From: Actinospineispora eucalypti | GTDB lineage: Bacteria; Actinomycetota; Actinomycetes; Mycobacteriales; Pseudonocardiaceae | Assembly: GCA_014208095.1 (NCBI GenBank) | Contig: JACHMT010000005.1 | Location: 1,488,001 to 1,552,000, forward strand | DNA: 64,000 bases | Direction: 5' to 3' | Part shown: one piece after another, positions 1 to 7,795 of the stretch | Position numbering within the stretch: position 1 is the first letter of the stretch | Layout of the letters: every line of letters begins with the position of its first letter | The notes under the pieces: model-generated | Database searches by the model: none | Told to the model about the DNA's origin: nothing | What the model saw: the letters and a program-made list of their open reading frames with translations, nothing else | Translations under genes and position numbers: made by a program

Positions 1-1135
1 CCATGCTGACAACGAGTCCCGCCGCATCGTGGTCACCGCTGGCGCGTAGATGCCGGAGGCGTCTGTCAGCCTCTTCGAGCATCGCGGTGAGGTGACCGCC
101 GTCGGAGGTAGCGTCGAGCGCCGTTCGCAACCGGTAAGACTCGCCACGCTCGCTCAGGTCGTCATCGAACGTGACCGTGTGCTCAGCCGAGTCCGGGGTG
201 CGAAATGTGGCGGTCCCGCCCAGCGCGGCGAAATGAACAGGTCGGCAGGTCCGGTCACGGAGCGCGTCGCCGTACGTATAGCTGTAATCGCACACGGACC
301 GGCCATCGACCGTCTTCACGAAGACGATCGGGTCCCTGATCCGGAAGGGTGTGCCGGAAAGGCTGATGATTCTTTTGGCTGAGTGCAGGAATGCTTGCTG
401 GGCAGCCATTCCCCAGCCACCGTCTGTTCCGGCATGGTGGATCTCGTCGAAGATGACGAGTGTGCGGTAACCAGGTTCAGCGGCGAGCGCGGCCAGCATC
501 GTGGTTTGCCGAAACAACGTGTGGTAGGTGACGACTCCGCCACACCATGGAGCGTAGAGCGGCTGGACGGGGCGCCAACCTGCCGGCGCGAGGGGGAGAC
601 GTGGTCCACCGTTGGAGCCGTTAGCCGCATCGACCCATTGCGTGACTAGCCGGGAGGTGGGGACCACGATGAGCACACGGTTCACTTCTCGGGAGCTGAT
701 CATCGTCGCAGCTGCATCGAGTGCGAAACGGGTTTTACCCGCGCCCGGGCACGCCTCGATCAGGAGCGGGTCCGAGCTGGAGGCAACAACGCGCATTGCC
801 TCGGTTTGCCAGCGCCGTAGGGGACCGCTCCCCGCAGCCACCTGGGGTGACGGCCTCCGGATGAGCGGGCCTGCCGAGTTCCCCTTGCGCCGGTTGCAGG
901 CTACACAGAGTGCCTGCAGGTTCTCGAGGACGGTCAGCCCACCCTGCGACCAGGGCTGGATGTGGTCTCCCTCAATGAGGTCACGCGGCATTTCCCGACC
1001 GCATATGACACACGTCCGCCCCTGCCGCAACCAGGCTGCAGTGGTTTCCGCTGGGGTGAACCACCTCCGTTCGCGGTCCCAAACGACCTCCGGATCCTCG
1101 ACGATGTCGCCCAATTCTTCATTCTCTGTCGTCAT
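1..1135 (-). CDS. HNH endonuclease-SF2 (DExH) helicase fusion, partial at left edge
   Basis: Reading leftward from the ATG at 1135, the frame stays open to the window edge, giving 378 codons of a longer protein. Residues about 40-85 form an HNH domain with zinc pairs C42/C45 and C77/C80, the DH at 57-58, and the N72 and N81-R-R-K positions expected for the fold. A superfamily 2 helicase core follows: Walker A CPGAGKT at 129-135, motif II DEIHH at 230-234 and an SGTP motif III near 260. RecA domain 2 lies outside the window. The start codon shares ATGA with the stop of the upstream TPR gene, so the two are probably translationally coupled. HNH plus helicase suggests ATP-driven nucleic-acid cleavage such as phage or plasmid defence or repair; that role is inferred. 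The target and ATPase activity cannot be read from the sequence. Confidence 0.85.
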   Translation of the reverse strand, partial: MTTENEELGDIVEDPEVVWDRERRWFTPAETTAAWLRQGRTCVICGREMPRDLIEGDHIQPWSQGGLTVLENLQALCVACNRRKGNSAGPLIRRPSPQVAAGSGPLRRWQTEAMRVVASSSDPLLIEACPGAGKTRFALDAAATMISSREVNRVLIVVPTSRLVTQWVDAANGSNGGPRLPLAPAGWRPVQPLYAPWCGGVVTYHTLFRQTTMLAALAAEPGYRTLVIFDEIHHAGTDGGWGMAAQQAFLHSAKRIISLSGTPFRIRDPIVFVKTVDGRSVCDYSYTYGDALRDRTCRPVHFAALGGTATFRTPDSAEHTVTFDDDLSERGESYRLRTALDATSDGGHLTAMLEEADRRLRHLRASGDHDAAGLVVSM

Positions 1136-3249
1136 AGCGCGTAGCTCACCGGTGTGTGAATTCTGAAAATATCTAGGCGGGAACCTTGTTCCCGATATCT
1201 GGCATACCAGCTCCGCATCTCGTTGAACCGCTGGAGCTCGTCGGGGCGCCACGCGATCCGAGCGGCACGGGATTCGCGAAGTTGGTCGACGTGATCGGTA
1301 AGAATCTCGGTCAGTAGAGGATCGCGGACGGCGTCGAATGGAGGGATGCGGAGTTGGTAGTGGGTTTCGAGGTAGTTCAACGCGGCGGTCAGAAGGTCTC
1401 CATCCCACTCCGTCCCGTCGGAATCGATGACGAGACTGGTGTGGACGCGCAGGTAGCACGCGTCGCCACGTTGGTTCGGCACTTCACCGACTCCGAAGTG
1501 GGCGGCGTTCTCAAGGTAAGTTCGTTCGATGCGGTCCATTCGTTCGCGTCGGACGTACCGGCGTGCGAAACCGCGCAGCATAGGTGTGTCGGGCAGCACC
1601 GCCGTGACAGGATCGGCTGACGCTGAGGCGAGCGTGTCGCACCAGGCCTGCAGGACCAGATCACTACGGTCTGGCCAACGCCACAACGCAACCTTCGGTG
1701 CGTTCCCCACGAACTGGTACAACGGCTCCGGTGATCGCTGATGCAGCACCAGTGTCGAGGGCTCGCGGTGATACAGCCACGTTCCACGCGGGGGCTTCTG
1801 CAGCACCAGATCGTTCACTTTGAGTTTTTTAGGTGGCCGTTCGCCCAGGTCTTTGATCGTCGATCTGAAACTGCTGCTGACGAATCCAGCCGCAAAAGCC
1901 CACACGGACGACTCACCGCAACGTTGAGCAGCGAGGAGTAGCCGTTGGCACAAGCGAACGGCCTCAGTGGTCCAGGCTGGGTCCTCCGTGAGTGTGGCGA
2001 CTCGGCTGGTGTCTTCCGCGATCTTCACCGGCAACGGCCCGTCTATGGAATCCGCAGTGCTGCAGGAGTGCTCGCCCCGTCGGTCGACGAAACACATCGG
2101 GCCGCCGACCAGAACGAACCGAACACCGCCTAATGCTGGGTTCGGCAAAGGTCGAAAGAAGATGCTAGTGTCGCAGAATTGTGCCCTATCCATGAAACTT
2201 ACGTGCAACGGCCCGTTGTCTTCTGCGGAGAAGAACTGCCGGGGCTTGTCGGCCCCCGGCTGCTCTTCGTTCGCGAGCCATTCCATCAGATCTCGGCCAA
2301 GACCTCGGTCGGTGGTATTGGAGTTGAGATCTCGATACCGTCGCAGTGTTTCTCTCATGCGTGGCAAGTCTCCGCGCATGCCTTGGGTTCGAGCTAGCTG
2401 GTCGAACGGGAATTGCGCTGGTCCCCACTCCGACTTTTCTTCCTCGGAGCACCACTGCGCGAGAATCTTTTCGGCCGCCTCAAGCTCACCGCTGCCGATA
2501 AGAACCGAAACGTCAGCCACGCGAAGGTCAATGAGAGAGGCTGTCTCCGCAACGGGTGGTAGGTCGAGATCAGGATCTGATTCGAGTTTGAACACCGCCG
2601 GGATATCAGGACCATAGGCAACCAACCTTTCCAAATCCCGTGGCTTGGGGTGCACGCGAGATTGCAGGCCGCGCAGTCGGGACACAGCCTCAGATGCCTT
2701 GTCAGGCCCACCGGCAATCTCGATGGCCTGCTGATAGGCGATCCGGGCGCCCTCGAAGTCGTTCTTCTCCTCGAATCCGCGTGCCAGGTCAGTGGCAGCG
2801 CTGACCGCGCTCTCGAGACGACCGACCTCGATCAGAGTTCGGCAAGCGGCGTAGGTGCCGTCGATGTTGCCTTGGCTGGCGTGTAGTTCGGCGAGGTCGA
2901 TTGCGGCTCGTGGCGACATGATGTCGTCTTGGTAGGCGATGGCTTCTTCGTAGGCGGCGCGTGCGCCGTTGGTGTCACCGTGTTCGGCGAGCATTCTGCC
3001 GAGGTCGATGGCTGCGCCGGGTGCGTGGTAGTCGCTGGAGTTGATAGCGATTCGGTAGGCGGCGTGGGCGGCGTCGATGTTGCCTTGGCTGGCGAGTAGC
3101 TCGGCGAGGTCGATGGCCGCCGCCGACGAGTAGTACTCGTCTCTGAACGCGATGGCTTGCTCGTAGGAGCGCCGCGCTCCCTCGAGATCGCCTTCCTCCT
3201 GACGCAGCCGGCCAAGATCGCGAGCGGCTTCAGCATCCCCAGTTTTCAT
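1132..3249 (-). CDS. TPR-repeat protein, partner of the HNH-helicase
   Basis: A 705-residue protein. Residues 5-190 carry about five tetratricopeptide repeats with a roughly 37-residue period (pattern A-x-D-L-A-x-L-x-x-x-x-G-D/N), a protein-protein interaction scaffold. The remaining 500 residues are mixed alpha/beta and match no family I recognise. No signal peptide or membrane segment is visible. The first repeat begins almost at the first methionine and the frame is open further upstream, so the true N-terminus may be longer or the gene may be 5'-truncated. Its stop overlaps the start of the HNH-helicase by 4 nt, so the two are very likely one operon and may act as a complex. Function beyond scaffolding is unknown. 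Confidence 0.75.
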   Translation of the reverse strand: MKTGDAEAARDLGRLRQEEGDLEGARRSYEQAIAFRDEYYSSAAAIDLAELLASQGNIDAAHAAYRIAINSSDYHAPGAAIDLGRMLAEHGDTNGARAAYEEAIAYQDDIMSPRAAIDLAELHASQGNIDGTYAACRTLIEVGRLESAVSAATDLARGFEEKNDFEGARIAYQQAIEIAGGPDKASEAVSRLRGLQSRVHPKPRDLERLVAYGPDIPAVFKLESDPDLDLPPVAETASLIDLRVADVSVLIGSGELEAAEKILAQWCSEEEKSEWGPAQFPFDQLARTQGMRGDLPRMRETLRRYRDLNSNTTDRGLGRDLMEWLANEEQPGADKPRQFFSAEDNGPLHVSFMDRAQFCDTSIFFRPLPNPALGGVRFVLVGGPMCFVDRRGEHSCSTADSIDGPLPVKIAEDTSRVATLTEDPAWTTEAVRLCQRLLLAAQRCGESSVWAFAAGFVSSSFRSTIKDLGERPPKKLKVNDLVLQKPPRGTWLYHREPSTLVLHQRSPEPLYQFVGNAPKVALWRWPDRSDLVLQAWCDTLASASADPVTAVLPDTPMLRGFARRYVRRERMDRIERTYLENAAHFGVGEVPNQRGDACYLRVHTSLVIDSDGTEWDGDLLTAALNYLETHYQLRIPPFDAVRDPLLTEILTDHVDQLRESRAARIAWRPDELQRFNEMRSWYARYREQGSRLDIFRIHTPVSYAL

Positions 3250-3520
3250 CGTGAGGCCCAGGAAGCCGTCATCGACAGTGGGACCACGGGATGAGGAACC
3301 GGGACAAGCAGTATCTCAGGACACAACGAGATCATCACGGCATCGCTCCCCAGGTGCTCGTGGCAGTCAAACCGGACCTCGCTGCGCGCAGCCTCGCCAT
3401 TAGCGATGAGTCAGCAGCTACGCCCGTTCAGAGCAACCGCCGGCAGATCGCTCTACTCGCAAAGTGGAATTCGCGATGTTTCGCGGTCTGGCGGCGACGC
3501 GGCTTTCCGGGGCGGGTGGG
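3250..3520. other. intergenic stretch, nothing clear
   Basis: This lies between the 5' end of the TPR gene and a recombinase remnant. I see no convincing coding pattern. It should contain the promoter of the minus-strand TPR/helicase operon, but I could not point to a clear -10/-35 pair. Confidence 0.3.
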
Positions 3521-3521
3521 G

Positions 3522-3775
3522 CGGAGTTTCTGTGTCGCGCGGGGGCGGGGCGCCGGCGAACCCGGCCTACCTGACCCGGGCGTTTGTGAAGCTGGTGCGT
3601 TCGGCGGGTTTGCCGCCGATCCGGTTGCACGATCTGCGTCACGGGCGGCGAGCTTGTCGCTGGCGGCGGCCAATGAGTTGAAGACCGTGCAAGCGCTGTT
3701 GGACCATTCCAGCATCGCGGTCACCGCCGACACCTACACCAGCGTGCTGCGACCTCGCTCCGGATCCGGCGACAG
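3522..3775 (+). pseudogene. tyrosine recombinase (phage integrase) C-terminal remnant
   Basis: Two adjacent frames together encode the end of a tyrosine recombinase. The first reads through a segment ending in the box II motif LHDLRHG (about 3622-3642). The second continues with an LAAANELKTVQALLDHSS segment and a TADTYTSVL tail that supplies the H and catalytic Y. The join needs one missing G around 3643, so the gene is frameshifted. Residues before about 3520 show no recombinase homology, so the N-terminal core-binding domain and the first catalytic Arg are gone. It marks an old integration or rearrangement site beside the TPR/helicase operon. Confidence 0.7.
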
Positions 3776-3889
3776 GTGCAGACACGGCGGCACCCGAACA
3801 TCACCCTGATGCCTGGGCGCTGCGGAATCCGGTGACGGCGGCGCGCTGGGCCGCCAGTCAGGTGGCGGAGGTCGAGTTCGGTTCTGAAC

Positions 3890-4140
3890 GCCTACGAGAT
3901 GTTGCCGCTTGCACCCGTGGGGAACCCGGCGGCACTGCGTACCTCCCGACGGAAGCGCCACAGTGCGTCGGGATTCCCCGGCCGGAGGTAGCGGATGAAA
4001 GACGTCCGGTCGCGGACGTCGGCAGGCACCTTGTCGACGATTGTCATTTCTCTGCCGGGTCCGTAGCTCACGAGGACGACGCGCGCCCCGGAGTGTCCGC
4101 GCGCGTAGTCGGCCAACGCTCTGGCGAAGGACGTGTTATG
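3890..4140 (-). pseudogene. 5'-truncated unknown gene fragment
   Basis: On the minus strand an open frame ending at 3892 has codon usage typical of genuine high-GC genes and encodes about 75 residues (including the stretch SYGPGREMTIVDKVPADV). I do not recognise the family. Real-looking coding sequence stops near 4135-4145, exactly where the SDR fragment begins on the opposite strand, so both genes seem to have lost their 5' ends at one rearrangement breakpoint. It may be non-functional. Confidence 0.35.
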
Positions 4141-4143
4141 TGG

Positions 4144-4781
4144 CCGCGGTAACGGCAGACCTGTCCACACCCGACGGCGCACGTTACGTCATCGATACCG
4201 CGATCGCAGAGATCGGCGGTGTAGACATATTGGTCAACAACGTCGGTGCGGGCGATGCCGATCGGCTGAAGCTGGGCGGGTTCCTGGACGCCGACGACAA
4301 CCAGTGGCGAGACCTGTTCGATTTGAATCTGTTCAGCGCTGTGTGGGCATCGCGCGCGGCATTGCCGAGTCTTATAGACCGACGCGGGGTGATCGTCAAT
4401 GTTGCGTCGATCAATGCCCGCGTGCCGGCAACCGGCCCCGTGGGCTACAGCGAAGCCAAGGCCGCGCTGGTGGCGTTCGGCAAGCGGCTGAGCGAAGAGT
4501 TCGGACCGCAGGGGGTGCGAGTCAACACCGTCTCCCCAGGTCCTGTGGGCACGGGGCTATGGCGTGATCCGGAGGGATTCGGCGCCAAGGTCGCGGCAAG
4601 CTTCGGCGCGAACCACGCCGACTTCATCGCGGCGATGCCCGAAACATTCGGCATCGCTTCGGGCCGCATCGCCGAACCAGAGGAAGTCGCCGCGCTGATC
4701 ACATTCCTGGCGTTCCCCACAGCGCGCAGTGTCCTGGGAGCCGACATCGTCATCGACGGCGGACTCGTCAAGACCACTTGA
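4144..4781 (+). pseudogene. SDR-family oxidoreductase lacking its N-terminal Rossmann glycine motif
   Basis: About 210 residues of a short-chain dehydrogenase/reductase: NNVGAG (the NNAG-type motif), a catalytic Ser in the VNVASI region, the YxxxK active site in GYSEAKAA, then PGPVGTG and a C-terminal GADIVIDGG. The usual TGxxxGIG cofactor motif and first beta-alpha units are absent: homology to the second copy at 15030-16114 starts at the ADLSTPDGA segment near 4144. An open frame extends upstream to 4041, but that part is not SDR-like. Without the dinucleotide-binding motif it is probably inactive. The next gene downstream is a truncated SnoaL-like fragment, the same order as in the second cassette. 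Confidence 0.75.
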
Positions 4782-4841
4782 AACAGCAAGACCGACGCTT
4801 ATCAACCCTCACCAGAAAGCGAGTCACCACGAGCACCCCCC

Positions 4842-5000
4842 ATGGTCGACGTTCAGGACCAGTACCTCCAGACCTGGACCGAGCCCGACCCCGAGCTCCG
4901 GCGCGCCAGCATCGACCGGAGATGGGCAGCAGCAGACGGCCGTCTGGTCGTGTCCTCGCTCGGCATCGCCATACTAGCCTCTGCCATTCACGGAAATTGA
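4842..5000 (+). pseudogene. truncated SnoaL-like (NTF2-fold) protein fragment
   Basis: A 52-codon ORF starting at the ATG at 4842. Its first about 43 residues (QTWTEPDPELRR and VVSSLGIAI segments) match the N-terminal third of the intact 124-residue protein at 14614-14988. Similarity stops near 4970, followed by about nine unrelated residues and a stop. The missing two thirds would form the rest of the cone-shaped fold, so the product is unlikely to work. Truncation coincides with an ACTAG sequence and an inverted repeat that looks like an IS end. Confidence 0.65.
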
Positions 5001-5026
5001 TGGCGTGGATGCCCGGGCGTAACGAA

Positions 5027-5090
5027 AGGTGCTCTGAGCTGCGATAATCCGGTTTGTCGAAGACTGGATGGTCGCGGGATCGGAGCACCT
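5027..5090. repeat. inverted repeat, possible insertion-sequence end
   Basis: AGGTGCTC at 5027-5034 is mirrored by GAGCACCT at 5083-5090, an 8-bp perfect inverted repeat 64 bp end to end, just downstream of the abruptly truncated SnoaL fragment. The location suggests the relic of an element that cut the gene, but no transposase remains here. A long-range hairpin acting as terminator is the alternative. Confidence 0.3.
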
Positions 5091-5100
5091 AATCGATGGT

Positions 5101-5646
5101 TCAGGTGGGTGCGGGTGGACGGTCTCTGCGCTTGCCTCCTGGTGGTCCGCTGATCAGTACGTCTTTGCCGAGGGTTTCACGGGTTAGCGCGACCAGGCGG
5201 GCGCCGTCGATCAGCTCGATCCGGCCGTTCTCCTTTGCTTTGGTCCAGCAGCCGGACGTGAACCATGAGGTCGTGACCAGGATGCCGCGCCCGGGCCGCT
5301 TTTCATCCATGGCGCCGACGAGCTCTCGGATGTGGTTGAGGCCGAGGACGCGGCTGTACTGCTTGACCTGAATGACCGTGAGGCCACCGACGACTGAGTT
5401 GCGGTTGATGACTACCGCGTCGGTGCCGTCATCGCCGGTGCGCTCGGTAGTCCACCCTTGGATGCCCTCCATCGATTCGAAGACCTGACGCACAAAGTGT
5501 TCGAACTCCGTCGGTGTCATTTCCATGAGGTCCGGTCGAGAGACCAATCGGGATACCGCGTCGAGACCGTCAACGAAGGCGAACCGGGTGAGGTCGAACT
5601 CGCGAATCGGAGTAACTGGCTCGACCTCATAGGGATGGCGGGACAC
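5101..5646 (-). CDS. Mrr-like restriction endonuclease domain protein
   Basis: A 181-residue protein starting at a GTG at 5646; the frame is open to about 5760, so the start is uncertain. Residues 44-150 form an Mrr-type PD-(D/E)xK nuclease domain: helix TPTEFEHFVRQVF, catalytic D76 in GDDGTDAVV, then Q93-V-K95, and the GILVTTSWF and ELIDG strands typical of the family. Mrr-type nucleases cut modified DNA (type IV restriction) or act with partner modules. Here the domain stands almost alone, without a methylase. It lies about 1.9 kb from the TPR/HNH-helicase operon on the same strand, separated by pseudogenes. Full-length relatives often carry a second domain, so this one may be N-terminally shortened. 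Confidence 0.75.
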   Translation of the reverse strand: MSRHPYEVEPVTPIREFDLTRFAFVDGLDAVSRLVSRPDLMEMTPTEFEHFVRQVFESMEGIQGWTTERTGDDGTDAVVINRNSVVGGLTVIQVKQYSRVLGLNHIRELVGAMDEKRPGRGILVTTSWFTSGCWTKAKENGRIELIDGARLVALTRETLGKDVLISGPPGGKRRDRPPAPT

Positions 5647-6075
5647 GAGGTCCGGCGCTCCGGGCGTGTGGGCCTGACCTGACGAACCGTTTGGTGAGGT
5701 ACGGCTGCTTCTTCTAATGTAAGCGCCTACTCGAAACGCGGAGAGCGCAATGCGTGTCGATCATCTGAACCGCGCACCATACGCCGAGCATCGCCCCGGT
5801 CGGCGTCGGCTGCTGCTGCGGCCGGCGGTGCATCGCGTTCCGCAGATCGACTCCGGCGGTCGTGACTGGTGCGGTGCGAGTAAAGAATCGGGCTGTGGCC
5901 ACGTCGTCTGTTCGACGGGGGAGCGCGACATGGAGTCTCGATGCTCATGGATCCAAGGCCTGGCGCTGCCGGTGCTGCCTGGTGGATCGCTCGTGTCGTC
6001 ATCTTGCTCATCAAGATGAGCGGTCATGACGGCGAACCGGTTAGGTGATGGGCTCTGGGCGAAAGGCTCAGAGGG
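5647..6075. other. region upstream of cysH, weak small ORFs only
   Basis: No confident gene. On the plus strand an 89-codon ORF (5750-6019) follows a GGAGAG sequence and contains four of its six Cys residues within a short stretch, and a 35-codon ORF ending near 6050 has a hydrophobic stretch. Either could be a leader peptide for the sulfate-assimilation genes, but neither shows a family resemblance. A 7-bp hairpin (CATCTTG / CAAGATG, arms 6000-6006 and 6012-6018) lies 57 nt before the cysH ATG and could be regulatory. Confidence 0.25.
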
Positions 6076-6777
6076 ATGGGCGTGATCGCTGCCGCGCATT
6101 TGCGTGATCTGGCCGAGCGGGGCGCGTCCGAGCTCGGCCCGGACGCCACCGCCGAGGAGCTGCTGGACTGGACGGCGGCCACCTTCGGCGACCGGTTCAT
6201 CGTGGCGTCCAACATGCAGGACGCGGTGTTGGTCGAGCTGGCCGCACGGGCCAGGCCCGGGGTGGACGTGCTGTTCCTGGAGACCGGCTACCACTTCGCC
6301 GAGACCATCGGCACCCGGGACGCGGTGGAGACGGTCTACGACGTGCGGATCGTCAACGCCACCGCCGACCGGACGGTGGCCGAGCAGGACGCCGCCGAGG
6401 GCAAGGACCTGTTCGCCCGCGAGCCGGACCGCTGCTGCTTCCTGCGCAAGGTGGTCCCGCTGGAGCGCACCCTGGCCCGCTACGACGCCTGGGTGACCGG
6501 CGTGCGCCGCGTGGAGGCGCCGACCCGGGCGAACACCCCGCTGATCACCTACGACGAGAAGTTCGAACTGGTCAAGATCAACCCGCTGGCCGCGTGGAGC
6601 GACGAAGACATGGACCGCTACATCGCCGACCACGGGATCCTGGTGAACCCGCTGGTCGACGCCGGATACCCGTCCATCGGCTGCGCGCCCTGCACCCGCA
6701 AGCCCCTGCCCGGCGAGGACAAGCGGGCCGGCCGGTGGGCCGGCCGGGCCAAGACCGAGTGCGGGTTGCACCAGTGA
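6076..6777 (+). CDS. cysH: adenylyl-sulfate (APS/PAPS) reductase CysH
   Basis: A 233-residue cytosolic enzyme reducing activated sulfate to sulfite with thioredoxin. It has the PP-loop fold of the reductase family, a CC pair at 120-121 and CAPC at 203-206 that together ligate a 4Fe-4S cluster (the mark of bacterial APS-using reductases), and the catalytic Cys in the C-terminal ECGLH at 228-232. Length is normal. The ATG at 6076 sits almost against the purine-rich AGAGGG, so a GTG six bases later is a possible alternative start. Its TGA overlaps the GTG of a 21-codon ORF leading into cysD, so cysH, cysD and cysN are one operon. Regulation is probably by sulfur status, but no operator is evident. 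Confidence 0.93.
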   Translation: MGVIAAAHLRDLAERGASELGPDATAEELLDWTAATFGDRFIVASNMQDAVLVELAARARPGVDVLFLETGYHFAETIGTRDAVETVYDVRIVNATADRTVAEQDAAEGKDLFAREPDRCCFLRKVVPLERTLARYDAWVTGVRRVEAPTRANTPLITYDEKFELVKINPLAAWSDEDMDRYIADHGILVNPLVDAGYPSIGCAPCTRKPLPGEDKRAGRWAGRAKTECGLHQ

Positions 6778-6839
6778 GTACCACGGCTCCGGCAGGAGCG
6801 CCCGGTACCCAACTGGCCGCCAAGAAGGTGGAACAATGA
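6774..6839 (+). CDS. 21-codon linker ORF between cysH and cysD
   Basis: The GTG at 6774 overlaps the cysH stop (GTGA) and its own TGA overlaps the cysD start (ATGA). The peptide is Ala/Pro/Gly-rich at its start and ends KKVEQ. Double overlap keeps ribosomes moving across what would otherwise be a 58-nt gap, so its role may be coupling rather than the peptide itself. It could also be the relic of a longer N-terminus. Whether it is translated is untested. Confidence 0.4.
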   Translation: MSTTAPAGAPGTQLAAKKVEQ

Positions 6840-7756
6840 CAGCGCCCGCGCTGACGGAGGTCCGGGCGTTCGACGCGCTGGACGCCCTGGAGTCCGAGGC
6901 CATCCACATCTTCCGCGAGGTGGCCGGCGAGTTCGACCGTCCGGTGATCCTGTTCTCCGGGGGCAAGGACTCGACCCTGCTGGTGCACCTGGCGGTGAAG
7001 GCGTTCGCGCCGGCGCCGGTGCCGTTCTCCCTGCTGCACGTGGACACCGGGCACAACTACCAAGAGGTCATCGACTTCCGGGACCAGCTGGTGGAGCGGC
7101 TGGGCCTGCGCCTGGTGGTCGCGCACGTGCAGGACTGGATCGACGACGGGCGGCTGTCCGAGCGCCCGGACGGCACCCGCAACCCGCTGCAGACCGTCCC
7201 GCTGCTGGACTCGATCAACGAGCAGCGGTTCGACGCGGTGTTCGGCGGCGGGCGGCGCGACGAAGAACGAGCGCGGGCGAAGGAGCGCATCATCAGCCTG
7301 CGCGACGCGTTCGGCCGGTGGGACCCGCGCAAGCAGCGGCCCGAGCTGTGGAACCTCTACAACGGCCGGCACGCGGCCGGCGAGCACGTGCGGGTGTTCC
7401 CCATCTCCAACTGGACCGAGCTGGACGTCTGGCGCTACATCCAGCGGGAGAACATCGAGCTGCCGTCCATCTACTACAGCCACCAGCGCGAGGTGTTCCG
7501 CCGCGACGGCATGTGGCTGGCCGAGGGGCCGTGGGGCGGCCCACGGGACGGCGAACGGCTGGAGATGAAAACAGTGCGTTACAGGACCGTCGGGGACGGC
7601 TCCTGCACTGGCGCGATCGAGTCCACGGCAACCACCCTGGACGACGTGATCGCCGAGGTCACCGCGTCCCGGCTGACCGAGCGCGGCGCGACCAGGGCCG
7701 ACGACCGGCTGTCCGAAGCCGCCATGGAAGACCGCAAGCGAGAGGGTTACTTCTAA
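6836..7756 (+). CDS. cysD: sulfate adenylyltransferase small subunit CysD
   Basis: A 306-residue PP-loop nucleotidyl transferase that, with CysN, converts sulfate and ATP to APS. The pyrophosphate-binding SGGKDS motif is at 41-46. The HVDTGHNYQEVIDFRD segment, GGGRRDEE(R)ARAKER and the C-terminal MEDRKREGYF are classical CysD signatures. Length matches the family (about 300). The ATG at 6836 overlaps the stop of the 21-codon ORF. A 12-codon ORF starts directly after its TAA and overlaps the cysN start. CysD works in the cytosol as a heterodimer with CysN and feeds CysH. Confidence 0.95.
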   Translation: MTAPALTEVRAFDALDALESEAIHIFREVAGEFDRPVILFSGGKDSTLLVHLAVKAFAPAPVPFSLLHVDTGHNYQEVIDFRDQLVERLGLRLVVAHVQDWIDDGRLSERPDGTRNPLQTVPLLDSINEQRFDAVFGGGRRDEERARAKERIISLRDAFGRWDPRKQRPELWNLYNGRHAAGEHVRVFPISNWTELDVWRYIQRENIELPSIYYSHQREVFRRDGMWLAEGPWGGPRDGERLEMKTVRYRTVGDGSCTGAIESTATTLDDVIAEVTASRLTERGATRADDRLSEAAMEDRKREGYF

Positions 7757-7795
7757 ATGGCCACCCGAGACCTGCTCGCCAGGGTCGAGTCATGA
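7757..7795 (+). CDS. 12-codon coupling ORF between cysD and cysN
   Basis: ATG directly after the cysD TAA encodes MATRDLLARVES and its TGA overlaps the cysN ATG (ATGA). The DLL stretch resembles the beginning of CysN itself (SKDLLRFATAG), so it may be a duplicated or shifted former start. It fills the cysD-cysN gap with translated sequence, as the ORF at 6774 does upstream. Translation is inferred only from the overlaps. Confidence 0.35.
   Translation: MATRDLLARVES

Noticed and set aside
3832..4152. Plus-strand 106-codon ORF
   Set aside because: The minus strand here has better codon bias and the plus product has no recognisable pattern.
5761..7483. Long minus-strand frames across cysH and cysD
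   Set aside because: They are antisense to genes with catalytic motifs and show repetitive Val/Leu/Gly/Arg-rich sequence typical of shadow frames.
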